Shown here: positions 11,156-22,043 of the stretch, one piece after another | How positions within the stretch are numbered: the stretch's first letter is position 1 | Layout of the letters: every line of letters begins with the position of its first letter | Origin: Aldrovandia affinis | Lineage: Eukaryota; Chordata; Actinopteri; Notacanthiformes; Halosauridae | DNA length: 64,000 bases | Direction of reading: 5' to 3' | Assembly: GCA_029706075.1 (NCBI GenBank) | Contig: JAINUG010000007.1 | Location: 7,627,501 to 7,691,500 of the forward strand | Made by a program: the position numbers and the translations under genes | The notes under the pieces: generated by a model | Seen by the model: only the letters and a program-made list of their open reading frames with translations | Database searches by the model: none | What the model was told of the DNA's origin: nothing

Positions 11156-11283
11156 ATGTGTACGTGGGGCGGCTGGAAGCGGCTCTGGTTGATGTTGTAG
11201 TGAGTGAAGGCCTGGGTGGGGTTGGAGCTGTACTCATCCACAGTGATGGTCACCTTGCCCTGGGATGGAATTCCATGAGCCAT
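11156..11283 (-). CDS. MPPED2: MPPED2, first coding exon (N-terminal 42 codons)
   Basis: MPPED2 is a metallophosphoesterase-fold phosphodiesterase, prominent in fetal brain. Minus-strand translation from the ATG at 11283 begins MAHGIPSQGKVTITVDEYSS and continues to QSRFQPPHVH, which matches the vertebrate MPPED2 N-terminus as I know it, essentially residue for residue. The full exon is 11156-11406: on the minus strand the acceptor is a pyrimidine-rich tract ending TTTTTGCATGTAG before 11406, and the donor is GTGAGT at 11155, splitting the Met codon AT|G. The first 123 exon bases are 5' UTR. The metal-binding phosphoesterase core is in later exons, which I did not find and which must lie beyond the left edge. 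Paralogue assignment (e.g. an a or b copy) cannot be made. The recognition rests on memory of the family, not a search. Confidence 0.93.
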
Positions 11284-11406
11284 CCTTCCGCCGTCTGGAC
11301 ATGAGCAGTTCACAAGGATCCAGGACAGAGCCGTGTGGAAGCCATCCTTAACAACCTACCCTCAGAACTGAAACCAACCAGCGCCACACCAATCTGCAAT
11401 CGGCAC
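11284..11406 (-). other. MPPED2: MPPED2 5' UTR part of the exon
   Basis: Untranslated part of the exon between the acceptor (AG at 11407-11408) and the ATG at 11283. There is one upstream ATG in a different frame context (GGATGGCTTCC, about 11340). A non-coding first exon is expected at higher coordinates. Confidence 0.7.
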
Positions 11407-12099
11407 CTACATGCAAAAAGGAAAAATCTGATAAACTCACATTTTGTGAAGGTACACAGATGTACACAGAAGTCTGTTTCAAAATGATACATTTTCAAAA
11501 TATATTACACAGAAATATAATTAAACGAAAACAATAATTATAATAAACAGCCTTACCAATATGCATTATATTTTAAAAGGGTCGTCTGCCTTTTTAGCAT
11601 ATATAAAAATGACTAATTCTGTGAAGCCAGCACATATTGCTTTTTTAATGATCCTACAATCCAGTAATATTTTTTAACTGATCCATGTTAGTATGCTTTC
11701 TGAAAAATAATCACAACACCTTGGCTAAATTAAAATGACAGATGAGAAACCATTTAACATGAATTCGGTTGTTTATTCCCATAAACAAAGCAGAACGCAA
11801 AGCACAATGGAGAAACCTGACATTAAATTGAAAAAATATCGAATACGCTACTGCTATAAAAGCGTAATAAGAAACACAGACCATTCATACTTCAAATTAT
11901 GTGAGAATTTAAAAGTCACGCTGGAATAATAAACTGAAGTGTTTCGACCGATCAACGTTCGTGACTGTAGTGTTACAAAGTATATTTGTAAAGTATATTT
12001 ACTGCATCAAATAGCAGACTAAATATTTGGTTTTGGTTTTCCTTGAGCAAAACAAAAATAGCGATGCAGAGATGCGTTTGATTAATCTCGTTGCTCTCA

Positions 12100-12175
<76 letters not shown>

Positions 12176-13900
12176 ATAGTATTTTCGCATTTCTGAATAT
12201 TAGTTGTGATCATCTCCACGTTTCACAGAAAATAAAAAGGCTCATACAAGTTAAAACGCATAAAATATCTCGCGAGCCTCCTTTACTTAAGGTCCTGACC
12301 CTCTTCGGTGTTTGAGTTACCGGCAATGCTGCCTCTTTCATGCCGTTCTGGAGGCACCCTCTCCTGGGCTTCTGCTGCGCTTCAACCGTCGCTGTCGTTC
12401 ACTTCACCTTTTGCTACCTCTTCCGATTGATTGTAGCCAGTAGCCAATGGGTTTGACATCGGCCCTCCTGGCTTTTAGACAAGTTTTCCTGCACACCGTC
12501 ATTCCTGTTAAATCCTTCCACTACCACTACTACAAAACCATCGTTAATTTTAAATCAAAACGATGCTAAGTGGTCAAAAGGTTAAATTGAGGATATATAT
12601 TTCAGAGGACGAGGATATTTTTGCTCGTTACATTAACAGAAATAAAGCGACACGGGGTTACACTGATATCCTTGTGTACACCACGGAGCTTTAGCATACA
12701 AATTATACTCATATACGAGCGACCAATCCGTCTACCAATAACATTTTATTCTAGCGTTGCCAGTTTTATCCAAATCCCTCCCTCTGTATTTAAATAAATT
12801 AGGCCTCAGAGATAATGTCACAGCCTTGTATAATGCTACGGATTACGAATGCTTTTAAACCAGACACATTCCAATCTGAACTAAAACTCGTGAACTTTGG
12901 CCACTGTAACGTTAGCCTACTTTGTGAAAATAAAACAGCGTTATCTAACCATACGCGTTACAGCTAGCAACGTTAGCACAGTCTGCGCTACACATATTCG
13001 AGCGACAACTAAAACCTTCACGTTGCATTTTAGCTAAGTGCAAGATTTCGTTTCAGATCTTACGTTTCGCGTTACATAATGAACTCCAGTGTGTCTGGTG
13101 CTTAATTTAGCGTTGCAAAAAACGAAAAGGCACGTTTTATAAAGTATTCTGTAAGAAATTCACTGTTTCAACGAAAATTACTTTTCCAGAAAATGAGGGG
13201 AATAGATCACATTGAACCCCTGACACCGCACGTTACAAGATCACCGCGCCGCCTTTCACGAAATATGATTGTTTTTAAGTGCAAGATGACTGCCCAATCC
13301 TAAACTATATTTGATATGAAATAATGCTGAGAACACCCGCATATGCAACGAACCGCTGAACTAAACTACTAATCGTTCTCCGTGTAAATGACAAGACACC
13401 TCTAACCCATGGATTTGTGTGTTGTTATTTTCTTCGCTGCGATTTTATCGCAAATCGGGAGGTGAATACCTTTCCGCCTGCTGAGATGTGTCCCGGGGCT
13501 GCCCTATACGTTGTTAGAGACGTCGATCCATAAATAATGAGTGGAAGGCTGAAAGGTTGAGGTTGGAGCAAGCGGGGCGAAACCTTCGACCTGAGGGACC
13601 TCCGCCTGGCTCTGGTGCAAATGAGGCAGACAGAAAGCGAGAGAGAGAGAGAGCAGCCTCGATGTGGGTTACAGGGAGCCTGCAGTGTGAAGGGGCTGCC
13701 ACTGGGGTTAGAGAACACAGCGAATGCACACACGCAATCTCAAGGGCAAGGCTGCGTTTACTCTGCGCCCCAAATAGCCACGATACGTTGCTTCCATGTT
13801 CAAATTATTTTCCTTTTGTTTTCTTGAATTTTTCTGAAATAGATAGCTCGCAACTAGCTTCAAAGCAACAAATGTCGCTTAATTACCGCTCGAGACGGTA
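11407..13900 (-). promoter_or_regulatory. Upstream intron / possible MPPED2 promoter region
   Basis: No recognised repeat except the CA array at 12102-12171. 12310-12480 is richer in C and G and holds two CCAAT-type motifs on the minus strand or its complement (AGCCAATGGG at about 12440 and GATTGATTGTAGCC just before). CpGs are also more frequent at 13420-13760 than in the neighbourhood. This would fit a promoter and non-coding first exon for the minus-strand MPPED2 gene, but no transcription start or donor can be fixed from sequence alone. Confidence 0.3.
12102..12171. repeat. (CA)35 microsatellite
   Basis: Uninterrupted CA dinucleotides, about 35 units. Apparent Cys/Val and Thr/His open frames over it are repeat artefacts. 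Confidence 0.98.
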
Positions 13901-15611
13901 ATTATAGATAGGTTGCAATCACACTGGAACCCTGCTGGAATATTGTAAACATATACGTTTAAATGTTTTCTTTTTTTAAACACACACACACACATACACC
14001 TACTCAACTGCTATAGGATAAGGGCAGGGGTGGTGGTGTGTCGTGCAGCGTAAGAGGGAAGGGTGGTGTGTCAGGATCAGGGATGTCAGGAGGGGTGGGC
14101 AAGTTCAGGGCTGCCCACATGATGAAGGTGTTATCACTTTGGCACAACGGAAAGGAGGGACTTTAAACAGGCAAGGGTTTGTAACGATCAAAATGCACGG
14201 AGGGGCTTGGGCAGCCCTTTGCGTGGGTCCACTCCACCTGGCCAAAAAATGGAGGGTACATACACAGTTGTAGCCCTTTCTTAGGAAGTGTGTCAGGAGG
14301 GAAAGACCTCTCAGAGGTGCGTGTGTGTGCGCATGCCAGTTCAGACTGTATACAGGATTTGTGGAGTACAGACAGCACATAGCACTGTTTGTAACTCACC
14401 ATAATAACTCTAGCTGTATTTGTAATGCAGCACCCCACATTATGGAGGGTGATTGAACTTATTGCATTTAAGGTTATTGCATTTATTTAAAAACATAAAC
14501 TTGAGAGTCAGTCCAGCAATCTTCCTATATCCTTTGGAGGACCGAGGCTGGGGAAAGATGATTACTTCATAGTTATACATTAGCACTGTATATTATAAAC
14601 TATGACTGTTGGTGAGGGGGTGTCTTTTTTTAAGGGGTCCAAATGAATAGATAAAACATATCATTTCAAAATCCTGAAGCCCTCACATTCTAATACCACC
14701 ATGCAAATTTGATTTTCAGAAGCGTGCAGTGCATCTTGTCTTATTTCACGCAACCCACGATTCATTTAGATTGTTGCCAATCGCCAGGCAGGGTGAATTT
14801 TCTAATTTTACTGCCATACTTCAATTTCCCACAAACATCATTTAAGTTCCCTGTTGTAACGGCCAAAGAGTCATTTCCATTTGACTTTTCCTTATCTCCA
14901 GAAATGTATTTCCATCTACTAGCCTCTGGGTGCCAATGTGGGGCCGAGTTTAAATTTCATTCAGAGAACCTAAATTTAAACATTTGACTGCCATTTGTTC
15001 ATCTGGTTACATGAAAAAACAATATTAGAAATAAAAGGTCCAAATGTCAAATGAGAAATGGTTTTTGCTATGAATTTTTATTCAGTTTCCATCTGGATCA
15101 CATTTACACAATAGAAATGTAAATGTTATTCAGGGTGTTAATATAAACCATATATTTTATCACCTAGTATAAGAAATCTTAAAATGACTTCCATGCAAAT
15201 ATGAAAGGAATAAAATGCATATTAAGCACAGAGACATAATAATAATAATATAATTCAATTGTGTTCAGCTTCTATTCAGGCAATGTGTGATGTCCATTGA
15301 GTCGGACTGCAGTATTTCAATGAGAACCATGCCTTTAAAAAGGCCATGTTATGTTAAGATCTGTGTTCATCACATCTCGTTTTGTCATTCATCTTAAGCA
15401 ATGGCATGGCTGAACAATAAGAAAATAAACTATTTTCAGTGTTAATTTTACACTGACTAATGTAATGATTTGCATAAACTTAATTCTAGAATAGTGGGCT
15501 TGCATTTTAGTTTTTGTTATGAAACATGAACATGAAACACATCACATCTCTGCCTAGCAGCTCTTCAAAGATGTGTACAGTATATTGAAAGTTATATTGT
15601 TCAGTTACATT
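13901..15611. other. No gene seen
   Basis: Flanking DNA with a short CA run at about 13980-13996 and an AATAAT run at about 15238-15250. None of the short open frames shows a domain. Confidence 0.45.
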
Positions 15612-15829
15612 TTACATTTTACATTTTAAGCATTTAGCAGACGCTCTTATCCAGAGCGACTTACAAGATGTGCATTAATACAAGGTAAGAACAATCGAAG
15701 TTAGCGTACAAGATCAGTGCAGTAAAACGGCAAAAGACATCATTGCAGGCGTCTGCATATCATACCTGTAACATTGGGAAAGAAAAGGTTAGTGGGTGTT
15801 TTTTTTTGTTAGTTTTTTTTAAACAGTGT

Positions 15830-18800
15830 TCAGTGGTAGTGGAGTCTGAAGAGGTGGGTTTTGAGTCTCTTGCGGAAGATTGGAAGTGATTCCGCAGTCC
15901 TGACCGATTGCGGGAGGTCGTTCCACCAACGAGGGACCAGGACAGAGAAGAGGCGAGACCGCGAGGAGTGGCTGCCAGGCGCCCGGAGGGATGGGGCAGT
16001 CAGTCTGCCAGCGGAGGCGGAGCGGAGGGGTCTGGACGGGGTGTAGGGCGTGATGAGTGACTGGAGGTATGGGGGAGCAGTACCTCTGGCCGCTTGAAAA
16101 GCAAGCACCAGTGACTTGAATCTGATGCGTGCTGCGATGGGGAGCCAGTGCAGAGAGGAGAGTAGAGGGGTGACGTGGGTGAACTTTGGCTGGTTGAACA
16201 CCAGGCGAGCAGCAGCGTTCTGGACTAGTTGCAGTGGCCTGATGGCACAGGCCGGAAGGCCTGCCAGCAAGGAATTGCAGTAGTCCAGACGTGAGATCAC
16301 CAGGGCCTGGACCAGGAGTTGAGTGGCCTCTTGGGTGAGGAACGGTCTGATCCTCCGGATGTTGTGGAGGGAGAAACGGCAGGTCCGAGAGATCGCTGCA
16401 ATATGGTTCGAGAAGCACAGCTGGTTGTCCAGGGTTACCCCAAGACTCCTGGCAGACTGGGACGGAGACACTATGGAGCCTTCCACGGTAATTGACGCAT
16501 AAATCATCGGGGAGCCCTTCGCTGGGAGGAAGAGCAGCTCTGTCTTCCCCAGGTTCAGCTTCAAGTGGTGGGTGGACATCCATGCGGAGATGTCAACCAG
16601 GCATGCAGAGATCCGTGCCGGGACCTGGGTATCAGATGGAGGGAAGGAGAGAAAGAGTTGAGTGTCATCAGCATAACAGTGATAGGAAAAACCATGAGCA
16701 GAAATAACAGAGCCAAGTGACTTGGTGTACAGAGAAAATAGGACAGGGCCTAGCACCGAGCCCTGCGGGACACCGGTAGAGAGGGTGCGGGGAGAGGAGA
16801 GGGATCCTCTCCAGGCCACCTGGTAGGACCGGTCAGCGAGGTAGGACTCAAACCATGTCAACGCAGATCCAGAGATTCCCATCTCGACGAGAGATGAGAG
16901 CAGGATCCGGTGGTCCACGGTGTCGAATGCCGCTGACAGGTCGAGGAGGAGGAGGACGGAGCTAAGGGATTGGGACTTAGCGACGTGAAGAGCCTCAGTG
17001 ACCACAAGGAGAGCAGTCTCTGTGGAGTGGCCTGCTCTGAACCCAGATTGGTTAGGATCAAGCAGGTCGTTCTGTGAGAGATGAGCAGACAGTTGATTAT
17101 AGACAGCCCTCTCTAACGTTTTGGAGAGGAAAGGGAGGAGAGAGACAGGTCGGTAGTTAGAGATGACAGCAGGATTCAGAGAGGGTTTTTTGAGGAGGGG
17201 GACAACCTGAGCGCATTTGAGGGAGGAGGGGACAGAGCCAGAGGAAAGAGAGGAGTTAATGACATTAGAGACAAAGGGGAGGATGTCCATAGCAATGGAC
17301 TGGAAGAGGGGGGAAGGAATGGGATCAAGAGGGCAGGTGGTGGGACGGTGGGAGAGAACAAGTTGAAGGATGTCCGAGTCAGGGAGGGGTGAGAAGGAGG
17401 ACAGAGGAGTGGGAGGTTTAGGTAGCGGGATGGGAGAGGGAGAGGTTGGGGGGAAGGAGTTGCGAATGACCTCAACCTTCTCGTGAAAGAAGGATGAGAA
17501 GTCATCGGCGGTTATAGAGGAGGGGGATGGGGGAGGAGGAGGGGTGAGGAGAGAGGAAAACGTAGCATAGAGTTTACGTGGGTTGGAAACAGAAGATTTA
17601 ATCTTAGAAAGGAAAAATGCAGACTTAGCAGAGGAGAGGTTAGCAGAGAAGGAAGCCAGGAGTGTGTGGAAGTCAGACAGAGCTACAGAGGATTTGGATT
17701 TTCTCCATTTCCTTTCTGCCGCACGCAGCTTCAGTCGGTTAGCCCGAATGGAATCGGTTAGCCAGGGGGCGGGGGGTCGGAGACGAGCGGGTTTAGCGGA
17801 TAGAGGACAGAGTAAGTCAAAGGAGGAGGAGAGAGAGGAAAGTAGGGTGGATGATGCTACTTCAGCAGGTAGCTGAGAGAAGGCATCAGTAGGGGGAAGG
17901 GAAGATAGGACAGTAGCTGACAGGGTAGCGGGTGAGAGAGAGCGGAGGTTGCGACGGACAAGGACAGTGGGAGCAGGTGAAGATGGTTTAGGCACAGAGG
18001 GGAGGGCGAGGGAGAAAGACAGAAAGCAATGGTCAGACACATGTAGAGGCGATACCGTAATGTTGGGTGAGGCGCAGTTCCTGGTGAAGACCAGGTCCTG
18101 TTGGTTACCGGCCTTGTGGGTGGATGGGGATTCAGCCATGGTGAAGTCAAAGGACTGAAGCAGGGGGAGGAATGCAGAGGCCTGGGAGGTCTCTAGCTGC
18201 AGGTTGAAGTCCCCGAGGAGTAAGACGGGAGTGCCATCCTCAGGGAAGGCACTGAGTAGGGCATCCATCTCGTCTAGGAAACTCCCCAGTGGACCTGGAG
18301 GGCGATAAAGAACAATGATGTGCAGTTTACATGGAACAGTGACAGTGACAGCATGAAATTCAAAGGAGGAGGGTGAGAAGTGAGGAAGAGGAACAATACC
18401 AAATCTCCACAGGGGGGAAATGAGTATACCTGTCCCTCCACCTCTACCTGAGGGTCGTGGAGTGTGGGAGAAGGTGTAGGCGGCAGAGAGAGCAGCAGGG
18501 GTGGCCGTGTTTTGCGGATTGATCCAGGTCTCCGTAAGCGCCAGGAACTGCAGGGAGAGTAGTGAGGCCTAGGCCGAGATGAAATCGGCCTTCCGGACAG
18601 CGGACTGGCAGTTCCATAATCCGCCTGCTACCACCACGTCAACACCGGGAGATCTAGGAGGGTGGATGAGGTTGGACAGATTACGGGTGTGGGTAGAATC
18701 TCTCCTTCTAGGCAATCTAGAAGAGGAGACATGGACTGGGATAGGGAGGAAGCATGTAGTGTTAGATGCAGAGGAAGTACAACAGGGAGATACAAAGCTA

Positions 18801-18943
18801 TGATACTTACCATGCGGCGAGCACTCCCTAGCTGGCCCCCCTCGGTGGACTCCTGCAGGTAGACTCCTTTGTCTTTGTCCGCCGAGTCTTCGTTCGGTGA
18901 GGCTAGGAAGGTGAGGCTGCCGCGAAAAGCTGCCGCTATCCAC
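15830..18943 (-). pseudogene. L2 LINE polyprotein (endonuclease-reverse transcriptase), one stop
   Basis: One frame of 1038 codons from an ATG at 18943, interrupted only by TAG at 18569-18571 just before the endonuclease motif LALTETW. Motifs in order: LTETW (endonuclease Glu), VLYRPPG, LLLGDFN (Asp/Asn), HVSDH (catalytic His), then the RT core with NYRPVSLLPFLSKTLER, LLLDLSAAFDTVDHR, GVPQGSVLGPVLF and the catalytic YADD in CYADDTQLFLS, followed by the LINE C-terminal region ending RLKTHLFRLHYH. The largest uninterrupted part is 812 codons (15830-18268). With a single nonsense codon it is close to a coding-competent copy. The N-terminal 120 residues before the endonuclease are Ser/Pro/Arg-rich and of unknown role, and the true start is uncertain. 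Confidence 0.9.
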
Positions 18944-18996
18944 AACTATGGCTGCTAATATAGCCGAGTGATGCTAGGCACTAAGTGGCGAGTGCC

Positions 18997-19400
18997 ACCT
19001 GATAACAAAGGACAGTAATTAACAACTGTTAGCTTTCTTCCGCTACTAAAGGAACGCTCAACTACAAACACGGGCTGATACAATAAAACCGATTCAAAAC
19101 AGCTGAGTCGCAATCAGCTTTGAAATAAAACTACACCGCAGCGATATAATCTAATAACTGCTGGACATCAGCGACACAATAGCCAGCTAGTTACAAAAGC
19201 AAAGTAGCAATTAAGTGCCAATTCTACCCGATGAGACAGGATACGACGACAGAGGCTAAGCAAACAAAATCTAACGCCGGATAAGTACGCTTACTGGCAC
19301 GCGACAAGACAGTACTAACCAAGGTACGAATGCACACTGCCTGAGTTCTGGCTGAACACGCTTAAATCCTACCTGATAACAAAGGACAGTAATTAACAAC
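18997..19400 (-). repeat. 30-bp direct repeat in the LINE 5' region
   Basis: ACCTGATAACAAAGGACAGT plus 10 further bases occurs at 18997-19026 and 19371-19400, 374 bp apart, apparently identical. It lies at the presumed 5' end of the minus-strand LINE. It could be a repeated promoter unit (as in LINE 5' UTR monomers) or part of a target duplication. Confidence 0.7.
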
Positions 19401-20077
19401 AGTTCTTTTGTTTTTGAAAATTCTGAGGTTAAACTGCTATTAGTCAATTATAATCCTATGGCTATGCCTTAGCCTTCCTTCAAAATGCTTCCACCATTCT
19501 CATATCCCAGTTTAATGAAATGTGCATAATTAGACCCCTGTGTAATTTTGCAAACAATGTAGAACTTTAGAGGCCGCCAGCAGTGAATGCTCTGGGGGTA
19601 AGGGTGGAAAACCAGGATATTATATATATACTGTGTGACATCATGAGAGGTTTCCCAGGGCAGGCTAGTGTGGGGCAGCGCAATATCACTGAAAAAACAG
19701 GCACAATGCAGACGGTTCAAAAATAAATTCAAGGTTTATTTAGCCCACAGTGTCATGTTTTGTGTTTGTCCCCAGACTCACCACTGGGTGGCGGTGTTGT
19801 GCCTTCTTTGGGGGAGGCGCACAGGTGGGGATCATTTGGTAATTACCTTCCTATTTAAACCCCCTTCTGTAGTTGCTCTGGGCGAAATCGTAAGCCATCT
19901 TTGCGATCTAGCCGGTAAGGTTGTTGTGTATTTTTAAAGACGTAACACAAGACTTACTTTAGAAAAGACTCTTTCTGTCCGAAACTATCTCTAACAAAGA
20001 ACATCTTTATTGTACCTTCAATAAGAACCTTGCTCTCTATTAGGAGTTTGGTTTCTTTTGTTCAGTCGGTTCGACTG
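19401..20077. other. No gene seen; LTR-like plus-strand signals
   Basis: Between the L2 LINE and the gypsy LTR. Carries CCTATTTAAACCCCC (TATA-like, about 19848). With CAAATAAATTAG at about 20224 this could mimic a plus-strand LTR starting TGTCATG at 19751, but no matching target duplication was found. Confidence 0.3.
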
Positions 20078-20922
20078 TGTTTTGGGTTACATTCTTGTTC
20101 TTTTGGCTCTCCTAGCCCTTTTCTCGTTTTCGGACACTTGGTGTCTTTGGTTTATTTGATTGTTTTCTATTACCATTTGGTAATCCAGTGGACGTATTCC
20201 CACCACCGTGTTTTGTTTTCTTCAAATAAATTAGTATAAGGTATTTTGTTTGTCGGGTGTTTTGCTACCCTTACCCTATTAACTCTGCTGAGTTTTCTTT
20301 ATTTCTTTTTTTTGTGTCAGTGTTGACACCTAGCCGCCCGTTGGGTGGTATTTTCCGTTCCTCCCTTTTGTTCATCTCTTCCCTATTTCTCTGTTTATCA
20401 GAGCTAGTGGTTAGACTGTAGGGCAGTACAGTGTAACTTATTGATCCCCTGGGGTTCTGCGAGTGGCGCCTATCACCGCCCACCCTCACATGCAGGGTAT
20501 TAACGGGTAACTCTTCTTCAAAACCACAATCCAAAATCCAACTTAAACATCCCAAAGGGAAAAAGGTTCTTCCAAAACTCAATAACATTCAAAAATTGTC
20601 TCAACGTAAAATGTTAATGTTCATCCTGCAAAAGTCTTCTTTCATTCAACAGTTCTTAAATCCAAAGGGTACTTTCCTTGTATTGTTTGTCCAGCTCCTT
20701 CCAGCCATGTGCTCTGTCCCTCTGCTCCCCTCTCTCTTCCTTTGTCCTGGGTGTGTGTTCTCTATACCGGCCTTGATTAGGTGGCCCAAGCACCTACACC
20801 TGTTGGAGTCATTATGCATTGTGGGAACTAGTGTGTGCAACGGTGGCCATTTTGTGAAGTGGCCACCGATCTAGTATGGGAATGTAGCACCCCTCTACTA
20901 CACGTCCCCTTGTGATGCCACA
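20078..20922 (-). repeat. 3' LTR of the Gmr1-like element
   Basis: On the minus strand it begins TGTGGCATCAC at 20922, right after the polypurine tract. It has GGTATAGAGAAC (TATA-like) at about 20758-20770 and AATAAAG at about 20298-20304. The inner end at 20078 is inferred from the CA terminus and the ACTG duplication; only 20650-20922 is confirmed by the second copy. Confidence 0.6.
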
Positions 20923-20929
20923 TATCCCT

Positions 20930-21653
20930 CTCCCCAGACCTGATGTCCTCAGCAGGGTGAATGAGGCCCAGAAGGCATCCCGGCATGACAGGGCATCTGC
21001 ATTCCCATGGCGCTGTCCCGGCCTGTGAATGACAGAGAAGTTAAAAGGCTGAAGGCTTAAGAACCACCTAGTTACCCTGGCATTTGTCTCTTTGTTTTTA
21101 GCCATCCATTGCAAGGGAGAATGATTCGTCACTAGAGTGAACCTCCTTCCAAGAAGGTAGTACTTGAGTGTTTCCAGAGCCCATTTTAGGGCTAGGCACT
21201 CTTTCTCCACTGTGGCATAGTTCTTCTCTCTTGGCAGCAACTTACGACTCAAATAAAGAACTGGGTGTTCCTCACCTTCATTGATATGGGCTAGCACCGC
21301 ACCCAGACCCACCTCAGAGGCATCCGCCTGGACCACAAACTCCTTACTGAAGTCGGCGGCAGTAAGGACCGGTTTGAAACATAAGGCCCTCTTCAGGTTG
21401 CCAAATGCTTCTTCTGCAGCTGGGGTCCATTTCACCATCCGGGAGTGTTTCTTTGTTGTCAGGTCTGTGAGAGGGGCCGCTACCATAGCAAAGTTAGGGA
21501 TGAATCTTCAGTAATAATTAGCAAGGCCCAAAAAGGATCTCACCTGCTTCTTTGTCAACGGTTTCGGCCAGTCCTGGATGGCACAGAGTTTAGCCTCCTG
21601 GGGTTTGACGAGGCCCCGCCCAATAGTGTACCCCAAGTAGTTTGTCTCACTGA
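20930..21653 (-). pseudogene. RNase H region of the Gmr1-like pol
   Basis: Minus-strand C-terminal pol. It starts with the end of RT (NYLGYTIGRGLVKPQEAK and VRSFLGLANYY), then after a frameshift or stop near 21510 the RNase H part: FVVQADASEVGLGAVLAH (first catalytic Asp), EKECLALKWALETLKYYL (Glu), TLVTNHSPLQWM (a variant of the usual TDHxPL, with Asn for Asp), and RHGNADALSCRD (final Asp). It ends in the polypurine tract before the 3' LTR, so no integrase follows RNase H, confirming the pol order. Confidence 0.88.
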
Positions 21654-21657
21654 AGGC

Positions 21658-22039
21658 TGTTAGGTTCACGAAATTCAGAAGACCTACAAAGTGAATAGAG
21701 AACACTTGCACCAAATGAGAAAACAGAACATACAACCAATTTTCAACAGAGTTTATTTAACCAAATGCATTCGGGGTTCACCGCCTCCCTGCCAGGCAAT
21801 GAACAACTCATTTCCGGAGAGAACACTTCTTTATACACAATAAGTTAGACAAAAGCTTTAGCCTCGCCCACACACCAGTATTCTTCCATCTCTGGGAGAA
21901 CCTCTTATCTTTTGGCAAGGCACACTGCTCTGACCTCGACTGTGTGACTGACTAGCTCTCTGCAAAAACAGTCCTAAGAAACAGTACAAGTATGTGAAGT
22001 TATTCAGAAACAATTTTTAAACACAGAATTTCTCTATCA
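21658..22039 (-). repeat. Solo LTR inserted in the gypsy RT
   Basis: A 382-bp TG...CA segment (plus: TGTTAGG...CTATCA) flanked by the direct repeat AGGC (21654-21657 and 22040-22043). On the minus strand it has GTGTATAAAG (TATA-like, about 21834-21843) and AATAAACTC (about 21748-21756), as an LTR should. The RT frame continues on either side. A 4-bp duplication fits an endogenous retrovirus-like LTR. No internal genes are present, so it arose by LTR-LTR recombination. Confidence 0.85.
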
Positions 22040-22043
22040 AGGC

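Larger units (their letters stand above)
15612..19400 (-). mobile_element. L2-type LINE, nearly full length
   Basis: Non-LTR retrotransposon on the minus strand. It has a long ORF with apurinic-type endonuclease and reverse transcriptase (15830-18943), a 3' UTR of about 220 bp, and a 3' end with CTCTGGATAAGAGCGTCTG then AAAATGT repeats at 15612-15665. The 5' UTR probably runs to about 19400, judged from a 30-bp repeat (18997-19026 and 19371-19400) and from the loss of LINE-like composition beyond. Fragments of the same family are at 37629-37939 plus 39376-39570 and at 60880-61000, and its tail ends the SINE at 8843. Low decay suggests recent insertion. Confidence 0.88.

Noticed and set aside
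11973-12315. Coding regions of Cys/Val or Thr/His repeats
   Set aside because: They are the six-frame shadows of the CA microsatellite.
13425-13901. Overlapping open frames on both strands near 13.4-13.9 kb
   Set aside because: No domain, no convincing splice sites; open frames are expected in a GC-richer patch.
19751-20440. Plus-strand LTR of a separate element
   Set aside because: TATA- and polyadenylation-like motifs occur, but no target duplication or second copy; the region from 20078 fits better as the 3' LTR of the minus-strand gypsy element.
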